Under the pieces are notes generated by a model that was given only the letters and a program-made list of their open reading frames with translations, searched no databases and had not been told where the DNA came from. DNA of 64,000 bases from Flectobacillus major DSM 103 (lineage in GTDB: Bacteria > Bacteroidota > Bacteroidia > Cytophagales > Spirosomataceae): the NCBI RefSeq assembly GCF_000427405.1, contig NZ_KE386491.1, positions 3,662,790 to 3,726,789 on the forward strand. Direction: 5' to 3'. A program made the translations under genes and the position numbers. Positions 44,836 through 54,092 of this stretch are shown here, one piece after another (the first letter of the stretch is position 1; every line of letters starts with the position of its first letter).

Positions 44836-46173
44836 CTATCTTTCAAACAATACCCTTTGTCCTGTTTTACTTTCATCAAAAGAACCATTTTCAAAAGCTA
44901 AATGCCCCGAAACAAGCGTATGTGTGATTGTGGAATGAAGCGTTTGGCCTTCTAGTGGAGACCAGCCACATTGATAATAAATATTGTCTTTGCTAACGGT
45001 AGTTTGTTCACCCAAATCAACAACCACCAAATCAGCCCAATAACCTTCACGAATATATCCTCTTTTTGAGATTTGGAAACAATCTGCAACAGCATGCGAC
45101 ATCTTCTCGGCTATTTTCTCTAGCGAAATTTTACCTTCTTTATAAAACTCCAACATCAATTGAAGCGGATGCTGAACCAAAGGTAATCCCGACGGAGCCG
45201 ACCAATAAGGGTTTTGTTTTTCTTCCCAAGTATGTGGAGCGTGGTCGGTAGCAATTACATCTATGCGGTCATCTAATAAAGCTGCCAATAATTGTTGTTT
45301 ATGCCCATCAGCTTTTACGGCAGGATTACACTTAATTTGGTTTCCTAGCGTTTCATAGTCACGAGCATCAAACCAAAGGTGATGCACACAAACCTCGGAC
45401 GTAATTTTTTTATCTTTTAGAGGGACATCATTGCTAAACAAATGTGTTTCGTCGCCAGTCGTAATATGCAAAATATGCAAACGGGCATCATGTTTTTTGG
45501 CAAGTTCAATTGCCATAGACGATGATTTAATACATGCCTCTACATTTCTGATTTCGGGATGAACCCTTGGATGAGGGTTATCGCCATATTTTTCTTTATA
45601 CAAAGCCGTATTAGCCCTTACGGTGGCTTCGTCTTCGCAGTGCGTTGCTATTAATGTTGGGCTATTCGAGAAGATATTTTCTAATGTTTTCTCGTTATCC
45701 ACCAACATATTTCCTGTTGAAGACCCCATAAAAACTTTTATACCACAAACATTTTGGATATTTGTTTTTAAAACTTCTTCAATGTTGTCGTTAGAAGCTC
45801 CCATATAAAATGAATAATTGGCCAGCGATGTTCTTGCTGCAATATCATATTTATCTTGAAGAAGTTCTTGGGTAAGGGCATTCGGCACGGTATTAGGCAT
45901 TTCCATAAAGGTAGTTACCCCACCAGCTACGCCAGCACGAGCCTCTGAATAAATACAAGCCTTATGAGTAAGTCCTGGTTCACGAAAATGAACTTGGTCG
46001 TCAATTACCCCTGGAAATATATATTTGCCAGTGGCATCAATAGTTTTATCAGCAACAATTCCTGAAAGATTAGGACCGATTTTTTCGATAATACCGTCTT
46101 TGACAAATATATCGTTAGCCTGAATGTTGCCTTCGTTGACAACCTGTGCATTAATAAGAAGAATTGAACTCAT
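44836..46173 (-). CDS. pyrC: Dihydroorotase (class I)
   Basis: Dihydroorotase cyclises N-carbamoyl-aspartate to dihydroorotate in pyrimidine synthesis. The 445-residue amidohydrolase shows FPGVIDDQVHFREPGLTHK (first metal ligands H-x-H/R region and substrate arginine), KVFMGSSTGNML (carbamylated-lysine region), HILHITTGDE and DVIATDHAPHTWEEKQ (catalytic aspartate). Length and motifs match the class I enzymes typical of Bacteroidota. It lies downstream of the PorE-like lipoprotein gene, with a terminator between, so it is probably transcribed separately. Confidence 0.93.
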   Translation of the reverse strand: MSSILLINAQVVNEGNIQANDIFVKDGIIEKIGPNLSGIVADKTIDATGKYIFPGVIDDQVHFREPGLTHKACIYSEARAGVAGGVTTFMEMPNTVPNALTQELLQDKYDIAARTSLANYSFYMGASNDNIEEVLKTNIQNVCGIKVFMGSSTGNMLVDNEKTLENIFSNSPTLIATHCEDEATVRANTALYKEKYGDNPHPRVHPEIRNVEACIKSSSMAIELAKKHDARLHILHITTGDETHLFSNDVPLKDKKITSEVCVHHLWFDARDYETLGNQIKCNPAVKADGHKQQLLAALLDDRIDVIATDHAPHTWEEKQNPYWSAPSGLPLVQHPLQLMLEFYKEGKISLEKIAEKMSHAVADCFQISKRGYIREGYWADLVVVDLGEQTTVSKDNIYYQCGWSPLEGQTLHSTITHTLVSGHLAFENGSFDESKTGQRVLFER

Positions 46174-46180
46174 TGGAGTA

Positions 46181-46236
46181 AAAAAATTAAGGAGTTACGA
46201 GTGTTGAGCAAAATTACCCAATCCTCATAACTCCTT
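46181..46236 (-). terminator. Terminator of the PorE-like lipoprotein gene
   Basis: On the minus strand AAGGAGTTATGAG pairs with CTCGTAACTCCTT (46236 to 46189, one mismatch) and is followed by AATTTTTT. It lies 22 bp after the stop at 46258, before the dihydroorotase start. Confidence 0.8.
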
Positions 46237-46257
46237 CTAATTTATTGTTGCTAAAAT

Positions 46258-48252
46258 TTATTTTACCTCCAATACTTTAAATTCTGTTCTACGGTTCATT
46301 TGGTGTTCTTCTTCTGTACAATTCACATTGTCGGCACATTGATTCACCAATTGCGATTCGCCATAACCTTTAGCCACAATTCTGGTACGGGCTATTCCTT
46401 TCGAGATAATGTACTCTACCGCCGAGTCTGCACGTCTTTGAGATAGCTTTTGGTTATAATCAGCAGTTGCCCTAGAGTCGGTATGTGAGCCAAGCTCTAG
46501 CTTGATATTGGGATTATCTGTCAAAATCTGAACAATTTTATCCAATTCTACGGCTGCATCATTTCTGATATTCGCTTTGTCTAAATCATAATAAATAGGA
46601 GCAATTTGGAATAGTTTGGTAATTTCTTTTCCTACCTCTGGTTTATCTAATTGAATATTAACATAAAAAGTAGTATCTGTTTCAGCTTTCGTTAATTTTT
46701 CCAAAGCGATTTCTCGCCCAAGCATACTAAAAGGCTCTCTTTTAATAAAATAGCCTTTCTTTTCTGTTACCAGTGTATATGACTTACCTGTTTCTACTTT
46801 TACTCTATTAAAACTGCCATCGGCCTTTGTAAATACCTCCTCAATGGCCTGCTGGCTATCATTATCCAAAATAGCTACCTTCACCGAATCCAAAGGCTGA
46901 CCTTTAACATCGGTAATTAAGCCTGAAAGGTAATAGCGAATCGTTTTTTTGGCAGGGTCTTTTTTGGCAAGTACTGGTGGCTCTTCTTGGAATTTCTTGC
47001 CGGGCTGAGTGTTTTCGTAATAATAAATATCATCGTCGCCTTTGCCACCATCTCGGTTAGAGGCAAAATACCCTTTGGTAGAATCAACAGCCACTAGGCC
47101 AAAATCATCAAAACGGGAGTTGAGTGGAATACCCAGATGCTCAACATTAATTTCTCCATTTTTGCGAGTAGCTACATATAAATCTAAGCCCCCCAAACCT
47201 GCATGACCATCTGAGGCAAAATAAAGTTTTCCATCTGCCGAAATATAAGGGAACATTTCGTCGCCAGCCGTATTAATATCCGACCCCATATTGATAGCCC
47301 TTCCAAATCTTCCAGCATTATCGATATTGGCTCTGTACAAATCTAAACCACCTTTTCCTCCAGTACGGTTTGAGCTAAAATACAAGGTACGGCCATCGCT
47401 CGAAAAAGCTGGGCAACCATCCCAAGCCAACGAATCAGATACCGAAATTAGTTCTGGTTCAGACCACTGTCCATCAATTTGTTTTGAAATATACAAGTCT
47501 ACATCGGGCGACTGATCAGAACGCTTGCCAGTATTGCCTCGGGCAAATACCATTGTACGGCCATCTTTCGTAAAAGCAGGTGTACCCTCATTGGCATTGT
47601 CTTTGAAAATACTTGGGCTAAAAAGAGCAGGCGTTGCTACCTCTGTTGGGCTATTGATTGATGCCTTATAAAGCCCCAAATACGGCAAACCATTGTTTTT
47701 GTAGGTTAGTTCTTTACGAGAAGCCGTAAAAAGCAAATCATTTCCTAAGAGAATTGGAGCAAACTCTGTCCCCTGAGTATTAATATTAACGGGCTTAATC
47801 TCTATATAGGTTTTTTTATTGGCCAATGCCAATACCTCTGGCAGTAAATCTATTTCGGATTGGGCTTTGTTTTTGAATTCTTTACTTGGCACCCCCGAAA
47901 GGTACTTCTCTAAATTTTGTGCAGCTTCTTCATACTTACCTTGAGCCTTTTGTGTATAAGCCAGATGAAAACGCAAGTCGTTTTCACGACTCCCTGCCGC
48001 AAGTGCTTTTTCATAAAATTCACCTGCCAACAAAGAACGATTTGATAAACGAAAGGATTCTGCAATCAGATAGGCTGATTTGGCAGGCTCATAATTGGCG
48101 GTAGCAGCTTTTTTAAACTCCTTAATAGCCAACTCATATTCTCCATTATCAAACTTTTTCTGACCTTTTTTAAAAGACTGAAGAGCAGAATTACAGCTTT
48201 CCAACAACAAAATGGTGGATAGTAGGAATATCGTAGTACGCAGTTTTTGCAT
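46258..48252 (-). CDS. PorE-like OmpA-family lipoprotein with TPR and PD40 repeats
   Basis: A 664-residue lipoprotein (TTIFLLSTILLLESC, cysteine near residue 20). Domains in order: TPR repeats (about 30-140), PD40 blades (DGRTLYFSSNRTGGKGGLDL, GKLYFASDGHAGLGGLDLYV), a carboxypeptidase-regulatory-like fold (about 440-530) and OmpA (IYYDLDKANIRNDAA, LGSHTDSRATADY, MNRRTEFKV). This combination is that of PorE, the T9SS-associated peptidoglycan-binding lipoprotein, and of many paralogues. The ATG at 48252 gives the proper lipoprotein signal. The longer frame would use GTG. Its C-terminus closely resembles that of the 826-residue protein at 38428. Confidence 0.88.
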   Translation of the reverse strand: MQKLRTTIFLLSTILLLESCNSALQSFKKGQKKFDNGEYELAIKEFKKAATANYEPAKSAYLIAESFRLSNRSLLAGEFYEKALAAGSRENDLRFHLAYTQKAQGKYEEAAQNLEKYLSGVPSKEFKNKAQSEIDLLPEVLALANKKTYIEIKPVNINTQGTEFAPILLGNDLLFTASRKELTYKNNGLPYLGLYKASINSPTEVATPALFSPSIFKDNANEGTPAFTKDGRTMVFARGNTGKRSDQSPDVDLYISKQIDGQWSEPELISVSDSLAWDGCPAFSSDGRTLYFSSNRTGGKGGLDLYRANIDNAGRFGRAINMGSDINTAGDEMFPYISADGKLYFASDGHAGLGGLDLYVATRKNGEINVEHLGIPLNSRFDDFGLVAVDSTKGYFASNRDGGKGDDDIYYYENTQPGKKFQEEPPVLAKKDPAKKTIRYYLSGLITDVKGQPLDSVKVAILDNDSQQAIEEVFTKADGSFNRVKVETGKSYTLVTEKKGYFIKREPFSMLGREIALEKLTKAETDTTFYVNIQLDKPEVGKEITKLFQIAPIYYDLDKANIRNDAAVELDKIVQILTDNPNIKLELGSHTDSRATADYNQKLSQRRADSAVEYIISKGIARTRIVAKGYGESQLVNQCADNVNCTEEEHQMNRRTEFKVLEVK

Positions 48253-48590
48253 AAGGAAATGGATTTTTTTCACAAGTTAGGCAGTTTAGCCATTTTATAA
48301 ACGAATATAACCCGAAAATGATTGTGTTAATTCATCAGACTAATATTTAACGCACTAATAATGAACAAAATAGCCTTTGAAAAAAAAGCAAAAAATTGTA
48401 CTTTAAAAAGTAGCTAAATATTATGAAAAATATTGTACCTTTGCACCCCTAGTTTAGTGATTAGAGTAGTAAGTATTCTAATAGTCAGAATGTTATACAA
48501 GTAATACTTGTTATTTTCGTTATTAAACGCAAGCGGTTTAATAATTTTTATTACAGCAGTGATGTTGCAATTTTTTAACAATCAAACAAA
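48253..48590. other. Divergent region with the leader of the pseudouridine synthase gene
   Basis: This 338-bp gap holds an exact -7 box TACCTTTG at 48436-48443, giving a leader of about 140 nt. Within the leader, TTATTAAAC...GTTTAATAA (around 48521-48545) can fold into a 9-bp hairpin. No further feature is supported. Confidence 0.45.
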
Positions 48591-50457
48591 ATGAGAAAAA
48601 GAATTCAAAAAGAAGAATTTAGTCCTGAGAGAAGACAGCAAACACGTGACAGAAGAGAAGATGTACAGCGTGAACTAAGAGGAGAAAGCCCTGCGAAAAG
48701 AGAACAAAGTGGTTTTGACAAAAAACCTTATGAGTCAAGAGATTCACGCCCTCCTCGAAAAGAATTCAACGGCGAAAAAACGTGAATTCAAACCAAGAAC
48801 TGAAGGTGGATACGAAAAAAGAGAATTCAATAGAGATTCAAGACCCCCTAGAAGAGAATTCGACGGCGAAAAACGTGAATTCAAACCAAGAACTGAAGGT
48901 GGATACGAAAAAAGAGAATTCAATAGAGATTCACGCCCTCCTCGAAAAGAATTCAACGGCGAAAAACGTGAATTCAAACCAAGAACTGAAGGTGGATACG
49001 AAAAAAGAGAATTCAATAGAGATTCAAGACCCCCTAGAAGAGAATTTAACGGTGAAAAACGTGAATTCAAGCCAAGAACTGAAGGTGGATACGAAAAAAG
49101 AGAATTCAATAGAGATTCAAGACCCCCTAGAAGAGAATTTAACGGTGAAAAACGTGAATTCAAGCCAAGAACTGAAGGTGGATACGAAAAAAGAGAATTC
49201 AATAGAGATTCAAGACCCCCTAGAAGAGAATTAGACGGTGAAAAACGTGAATTCAAGCCAAGAACTGAAGGTGGATACGAAAAAAGAGAATTCAATAGAG
49301 ATTCAAGACCCCCTAGAAGAGAATTCGACGGTGAAAAACGTGAATTCAAGCCAAGAACTGAAGGTGGATACGAAAAAAGAGAATTCAATAGAGATTCAAG
49401 ACCCCCTAGAAGAGAATTTAACGGTGAAAAACGTGAGTTCAAACCAAGAACTGAAGGTGGATACGAAAAAAGAGAATTCAATAAAGATGCTAGACCGCCT
49501 AGAAGAGAATTCGACGGCGAAAAACGTGAATTCAAGCCAAGAACTGAAGGTGGATACGAAAAAAGAGCTCCAAGAGCAGAAAAAACTTTTGGTTCGGCTA
49601 AGGTTAACTTCGGTGGTAAAAACTTATTTAGAGCTCACCGCCCAGTTGAAGAATCGGATAAATGGACTCCAAATTACCAAATTGATAAATTTAAAGAGTC
49701 AGCTCCTAAAAAAATTCAAAAACAAATCGAGAAAAGCGAACACGCATCTACAGATGTTCGTTTGAATCGCTACATTGCTAATGCAGGTATTTGTTCAAGA
49801 AGAGAAGCGGATGATTTAATAAAAGCTGGCGAAATTAAGGTAAACGGTAAAGTCGTTACTGAAATGGGGTATCAGGTAAAACCTGGTGATATTGTTAAAT
49901 ATGGCAACCGCAAGCTAAGTCGTGAAAAAACGGTTTATGTTTTGGTAAATAAACCAAAAGACTTTATCACAACAACCGAAGACCCTAACGAGCGTAAAAC
50001 CGTTATGGACTTGGTAAAAAATGCTTGTGAAGAACGTATTTATCCTGTAGGTCGTTTAGATAGAAATACAACAGGTTTGTTGTTGTTAACCAACGATGGC
50101 GAATTAGCAGATAAATTAACGCACCCATCAAACGAGATTGAAAAACTGTATCAGGTTGAATTAGATAAGCCTTTGACAACCGAACATTTTGACCAAATAT
50201 TGAAGGGGCTTTCTTTGGAAGATGGCGAAATCAAAGCCGATGAATTGGCAATTGTTACACCCGATGCAATGGTTGTAGGTATCAAAATTCACTCTGGCCG
50301 TAACCGAATCGTAAGAAGAATTTTTGAATCGTTGGGTTATGAAGTACTAAAACTTGACCGTACCACTTTTGCAGGATTGAATAAAAAAGACCTTCCTCGT
50401 GGCACATGGAGATTCTTGACTGAAAAAGAAGTTATTAAATTAAAATACTTCGTTTAG
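48591..50457 (+). CDS. RluB/RsuA-type pseudouridine synthase with Arg-rich tandem repeats; apparent frameshift
   Basis: The catalytic half isomerises uridine to pseudouridine, probably in 23S rRNA (RluB/RluE/RluF/RsuA group). It has an S4 RNA-binding domain (VRLNRYIANAGICSRREADD) and the active-site motif GRLDRNTTGLLLLTNDGE with the catalytic aspartate, then GRNRIVRRIFESLGYEV. The N-terminal half is a low-complexity, strongly basic array of 31-residue repeats. The natural start at 48591 (MRKRIQKEEFSPERR) reaches TGA at 48785, because the run at 48775-48780 has six A where equivalent repeats have five. Removing one A joins both frames. Alternatively translation could start at ATG 48730 in the downstream frame. 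Confidence 0.85.
48781..49570 (+). repeat. Tandem array of 93-bp coding repeats
   Basis: Eight nearly identical 93-bp units (48781-49524) and a partial ninth encode REFKPRTEGGYEKR plus EFNRDSRPPRREFDGEK. Units vary mainly at RREF/RKEF/RREL and FNGEK/FDGEK. DNA identity is very high, implying recent expansion. Half of a further unit (DSRPPRKEFNGEK) lies before the frameshift. The period is a multiple of three and lacks stops, so several spurious frames stay open across it on both strands. Confidence 0.95.
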
Positions 50458-50488
50458 TCAACAAATATATAAGCATTGCTTAATTAGT

Positions 50489-50521
50489 AAAAGCCTCATA
50501 CAAAGCGTATGGGGCTTTTTT
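50489..50521 (+). terminator. Terminator after the pseudouridine synthase gene
   Basis: AAAAGCCTCATAC pairs with GTATGGGGCTTTT (one G-T pair) and a T run follows. Confidence 0.85.
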
Positions 50522-50534
50522 GTGGCTTAGGATA

Positions 50535-50580
50535 CTAAAAAACCTCAGAAAATACTTTTGATAGTACTTTCTGAGGTTTT
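50535..50580 (-). terminator. Terminator of the TonB-like gene
   Basis: An 18-bp stem with one mismatch (50539-50556 with 50563-50580) gives GAGGTTTTTTAG on the minus strand. It lies 20 bp after the stop at 50600. Confidence 0.85.
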
Positions 50581-50599
50581 GGGTTAGTCTTTTGGAGGT

Positions 50600-51085
50600 C
50601 TAGAAACTTATGGGTAATACATAAAATGACGCTACTTCTACACCATTGACTTTGGCAGGATTCCATGCTCCCATTTTTTTAATAACTCTAATTGCTTCGG
50701 CACTTACCAATGGATTTCCCGAGCTTTCGACAATATGTACTTTATTGATTTCGCCATATCGTTCTATCAAAAATTTCACTAATACCGTTTCCCCCTTCGA
50801 CCCTTTTGGGCGGACTAAGTTTTGAGCTATAAACCGCTTCATATTCTCGTTGCCACCCTGAAAAGATGCTACTTCATCAACATCAGTGTAAATAGAATCT
50901 CGATCTATTACTACCATTTCTCGTGATTTACTAAACAATTCGGTTTTACTACGCCCCAAACCTAATGTCTTTTCAATTTGTGATTTATCTGCAGGCTTAA
51001 AAGTAGATGTAATTAATATACTTTTTTGAGCTTTAAGAGAGAAAAACAAAAAAGTACAAACAAAAATCAAGAACCATTTTTTCAT
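50600..51085 (-). CDS. TonB C-terminal domain protein
   Basis: A 161-residue exported protein with a signal peptide (KKWFLIFVCTFLFFSLKAQ) and a C-terminal TonB-like domain (about 75-161): GGNENMKRFIAQNLVRP, VLVKFLIERYGEINKVHIVE, VSAEAIRVIKKMGAWNPAKV. Full-length TonB has a membrane anchor and proline-rich spacer, neither of which is present, so this is a periplasmic TonB-domain protein of unknown partner rather than a classical energy transducer. It is a single gene with its own terminator. Confidence 0.82.
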   Translation of the reverse strand: MKKWFLIFVCTFLFFSLKAQKSILITSTFKPADKSQIEKTLGLGRSKTELFSKSREMVVIDRDSIYTDVDEVASFQGGNENMKRFIAQNLVRPKGSKGETVLVKFLIERYGEINKVHIVESSGNPLVSAEAIRVIKKMGAWNPAKVNGVEVASFYVLPISF

Positions 51086-51445
51086 AATACTATTAGACTA
51101 ATACCGATTAAAACATTTTATAAACATCTGATTATCAATTACGATAACAATGTACACTTGACCTCACTGGCGGTATTACTCAAGTTTATCTTATAGCTAT
51201 AAAACTCCATTTTTTATCGTAATGTATTTATGATTAGTCAAAAAATATGCCAAACCCATTATCTAACAGTTTATCAGGCATGAGTAAACCTTAATATACG
51301 ACATTGATATACAGCAGAAATACATTATCCTTCAATTGTACCTACTATTCTAATCTAATAACCACTTTTATTTTTTTAGAATGGCAAAAAAATAAACCCT
51401 AAAGTTGCCTCCAAGGTTTATATTAATACGTTGATTTTATAAGCT
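51086..51445. other. AT-rich intergenic region
   Basis: This 360-bp gap lies between the TonB-like and PF04020 genes on the minus strand. Apart from the terminator at 51386-51421 I see no ORF, repeat or clear promoter pair. Confidence 0.4.
51386..51421 (-). terminator. Terminator of the PF04020 gene
   Basis: Minus-strand ATAAACC...GGTTTAT is followed by TTTTTTT, 25 bp after the stop at 51446. Confidence 0.75.
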
Positions 51446-51784
51446 TTAGTCTAAAATCCAACCAAGAATAGTAGATATAATAGATAAGCCAAAGCTAAAT
51501 AACAAAGGAGGTATAAAACCATGTACGGTAAAACCTTGTACAAAGTAGGCAACTAAATAAACCAGTACAACATTAATTACCAATAGAAACAAACCCAAGG
51601 TTAGGAAGGTAATTGGTAGGCTAATGATTTTTAGAATAGGCTTGAGGAATGTATTAACAAACCCCATGGCTATTGCCACCATAAGCGATGTACTAAAAGA
51701 GTCTATTACAATACCATTGATATACCTGGCACCAGCCATTACAGCCAATGCAATCAATAAATATTTAATGATAAAATTAACCAT
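51446..51784 (-). CDS. Phage holin family / YvlD-like membrane protein (PF04020)
   Basis: A 112-residue protein with four membrane helices and the PF04020 pattern: N-terminal NFIIKYLLIALAVMAGARY, middle MGFVNTFLKPILKIISLPIT with the conserved N-x-x-x-K-P, and a C-terminal LLFSFGLSIISTILGWILD. The family is widespread, named after holins but chromosomal and of unknown function (YvlD in Bacillus is stress-linked). No phage genes are near. It lies directly downstream of hisIE, 70 bp apart, and has its own terminator. Confidence 0.85.
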   Translation of the reverse strand: MVNFIIKYLLIALAVMAGARYINGIVIDSFSTSLMVAIAMGFVNTFLKPILKIISLPITFLTLGLFLLVINVVLVYLVAYFVQGFTVHGFIPPLLFSFGLSIISTILGWILD

Positions 51785-51854
51785 ACAGCATTATTAGGTT
51801 TAAGATTAATAAAATAATACATTCGGTATAAATATATATTTACCTAACCGAAAG

Positions 51855-52454
51855 CTACTTTGAATGTCTGGTACGAAGTACGTCAATGATTTCGTCAAAA
51901 TCAATGCCTCGTTGCTCTAACAATACCAAATAATGAAATAATAAGTCGGCGGCTTCACCTTTAAACAAATCATCGTTATTGTCCATAGCCTCTATGACAA
52001 GTTCTACAGCCTCCTCTCCTACTTTTTGGGCTATTTTGTTAGTTCCCTTTTTAAATAAACTAGCTGTGTAAGATGCCTCTGTGGGGTTATTTTTACGTTC
52101 ACGAATTACTGCTTTTAGGTGATTTAGCCAGCCCGCTTGGCCTGGCTCATTTTTTTCATTCCAGCAGGTATCGGCTCCTGTATGACAAGTAGGGCCAGCA
52201 GGATTTACTTTGATTAAAAGGGTATCTTCATCACAATCTTTCAAGATTTCGACAACATGCAAGAAGTTGTCTGAGGTTTCGCCCTTTGTCCAAAGGCGTT
52301 GTTTTGAACGGCTAAAAAAAGTAACAACCCCTTCTTTCTCTGTTTTTTCAAGAGCTTCTTGATTCATATAACCCAACATCAACACTTTATCGGTTTTGAC
52401 ATCTTGGATAATTGCAGGAATAAGCCCGCCTTGTTTTTCAAAATCTAATTGCAT
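51855..52454 (-). CDS. hisI: Bifunctional phosphoribosyl-AMP cyclohydrolase / phosphoribosyl-ATP pyrophosphatase
   Basis: HisIE performs steps 2 and 3 of histidine synthesis: pyrophosphate removal from PR-ATP and ring opening of PR-AMP. The 199-residue fusion has the cyclohydrolase domain first (LMLGYMNQEAL, LWTKGETSDNFLHV, zinc-binding NPAGPTCHTGADTCW) and the pyrophosphatase domain second (about 115-199; KVGEEAVELVIEA, EAADLLFHYLVLLEQRG). Both catalytic motifs are intact. It is the last his gene of the minus-strand set hisH-hisA-hisF-hisIE. Confidence 0.96.
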   Translation of the reverse strand: MQLDFEKQGGLIPAIIQDVKTDKVLMLGYMNQEALEKTEKEGVVTFFSRSKQRLWTKGETSDNFLHVVEILKDCDEDTLLIKVNPAGPTCHTGADTCWNEKNEPGQAGWLNHLKAVIRERKNNPTEASYTASLFKKGTNKIAQKVGEEAVELVIEAMDNNDDLFKGEAADLLFHYLVLLEQRGIDFDEIIDVLRTRHSK

Positions 52455-52537
52455 CGTTATGTATGTTCTTGAGATGAATACTTACAAAAATAACTAAACC
52501 TTTTAGGTATCGGTATTAGCCAATAGTCGATTATTAT

Positions 52538-53293
52538 TTATAGCCTTACCGAAATACCTTGCCCTTTTAAGTATTGTTTTAGTTCTATTATATCTATTTC
52601 TTTAAAGTGAAAGATACTTGCGGCTAATCCAGCATCAGCTTTACCTTTGGTAAATACCTCGGTAAAATGCTCCATTGTTCCAGCTCCTCCTGAAGCAATA
52701 ATAGGAATAGATGAATTGGTAGAAATCTCGGCAGTAAGCTCATTGGCAAATCCTGCCTTTGTACCATCGGTATCCATAGATGTCAATAGAATTTCGCCTG
52801 CACCACGGTTTTCTACTTCTTTAGCCCATTGAATCGTTCTTAATTCGGTAGGTTTTCGGCCTCCATGGGTATGCACAATATGTTCGTTATTAATAAATCG
52901 AGTATCAATAGCCACGATTATACACTGTGAACCAAATTGTAAAGCCAGTTCATTGATTAATTCAGGACGACGCACAGCCGACGAGTTGATAGAAACTTTA
53001 TCAGCACCTGCATTTAACAAAGCCGAAACATCTTCTATCGACGAAATCCCTCCGCCCACAGTAAACGGGATATTGACATGCCTAGCCACATTACGTACTA
53101 AATCGATTAAGGTTTTGCGGTTGTCGACAGTAGCGGTAATATCTAAAAAAACCAATTCATCAGCCCCTTGCTCGGCATAAATAGCTCCTAGCTCTACGGG
53201 GTCGCCAGCATCACGAAGGTTGACAAAATTAGTTCCTTTTACGGTTCTTCCGTCTTTAATATCCAGACAAGGGATTATTCTTTTTGTTAACAT
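52538..53293 (-). CDS. hisF: Imidazole glycerol phosphate synthase cyclase subunit
   Basis: HisF takes ammonia from HisH and converts PRFAR to imidazole glycerol phosphate and AICAR. The 251-residue beta/alpha barrel shows [20 protein letters not shown] (catalytic Asp in CLDIKDG), [29 protein letters not shown] and the second catalytic aspartate in [13 protein letters not shown]. The GSGG phosphate region reads [12 protein letters not shown]. It is encoded between hisA (51 bp) and hisIE (83 bp), with HisH in the same operon. Confidence 0.97.
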   Translation of the reverse strand: MLTKRIIPCLDIKDGRTVKGTNFVNLRDAGDPVELGAIYAEQGADELVFLDITATVDNRKTLIDLVRNVARHVNIPFTVGGGISSIEDVSALLNAGADKVSINSSAVRRPELINELALQFGSQCIIVAIDTRFINNEHIVHTHGGRKPTELRTIQWAKEVENRGAGEILLTSMDTDGTKAGFANELTAEISTNSSIPIIASGGAGTMEHFTEVFTKGKADAGLAASIFHFKEIDIIELKQYLKGQGISVRL

Positions 53294-53344
53294 GAGTATC
53301 TATCTATAATGAATACCTATTGCATTGGGTATTCTGGTAAAGCA

Positions 53345-54067
53345 TTATTTATGAAATTCAGCCAATTGTTTGAGTGTTATACGTCCTTCATAGATAGCTT
53401 TTCCAACAATTACGCCAAATATATTCATTTCATTCAGCTTAATAATATCATCGAGTACCGACACACCTCCACTAGCAATAATATGGAGGTCGGCGTATTG
53501 GTCTTGAAGGTTTTTGTACAAATCAAAACTTGGGCCTTGAAGTAAGCCATCTTTGGCTACATCGGTCGAAATAGTGTATTTTGCTCCTTTTTGGATATAT
53601 TCACCCACAAAATCATATACCGATTTTTCGGTAGCTTCTTGCCAGCCTGAAATAGCAATTTTCTCGTTTCGGGCATCAGCTCCCAAAATAATCTTTTCGC
53701 CACCATAGCTTTTCAACCAACCCTCAAACAACTCTGGGTTTTTCACAGCTACACTTCCTCCTGTTACCTGTTTAGCACCATACTCAAAAGCAACCTGAAT
53801 CATTTCGTCCGACTGCACTCCTCCGCCAAAATCTATATGTAAGCCTGTTTTGGTAGCAATCGTTTCTAAAACCTTATGGTTAATAATTCGCTTTTGTTTT
53901 GCTCCGTCCAAATCTACAAGATGTAATCTTTGAATACCCGCATCTTCAAACGACTTGGCCACTTCCAAAGGGTTTTCGTTATAAGTTGTTTTTTGTGAAT
54001 AGTCTCCCTGAGTAAGTCTTACACATTTACCATCAATCAAATCTATGGCTGGAATAATTTGTATCAT
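53345..54067 (-). CDS. hisA: ProFAR isomerase
   Basis: HisA isomerises ProFAR to PRFAR, the substrate of HisHF. The 240-residue barrel has IIPAIDLIDGKCVRLTQGDY with the catalytic aspartate, HLVDLDGAK, IDFGGGVQSDEM, the second aspartate region TISTDVAKDGLLQGPS and IASGGVSVLDDI near the C-terminus. Twofold-repeat symmetry with hisF is normal. It follows hisH by 25 bp. Confidence 0.97.
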   Translation of the reverse strand: MIQIIPAIDLIDGKCVRLTQGDYSQKTTYNENPLEVAKSFEDAGIQRLHLVDLDGAKQKRIINHKVLETIATKTGLHIDFGGGVQSDEMIQVAFEYGAKQVTGGSVAVKNPELFEGWLKSYGGEKIILGADARNEKIAISGWQEATEKSVYDFVGEYIQKGAKYTISTDVAKDGLLQGPSFDLYKNLQDQYADLHIIASGGVSVLDDIIKLNEMNIFGVIVGKAIYEGRITLKQLAEFHK

Positions 54068-54092
54068 TGTTTTGGGTACTTTATCGTAGTTA

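Noticed and set aside
48744-49535. A long minus-strand frame of 263 codons with LLNSLFSYPPSVLG repeats, plus plus-strand frames at 48782-49234 and 49238-49765
   Set aside because: These are open only because the 93-bp repeats of the pseudouridine synthase gene contain no stops in several frames. They have no start context or independent homology.
48781-49570. Repeat array considered as a CRISPR
   Set aside because: Repeats are contiguous with no unique spacers and encode protein in frame. No cas genes are present.
51446-51784. Holin-family label taken as evidence of a prophage
   Set aside because: PF04020 proteins are ordinary chromosomal membrane proteins, and no other phage gene is nearby.
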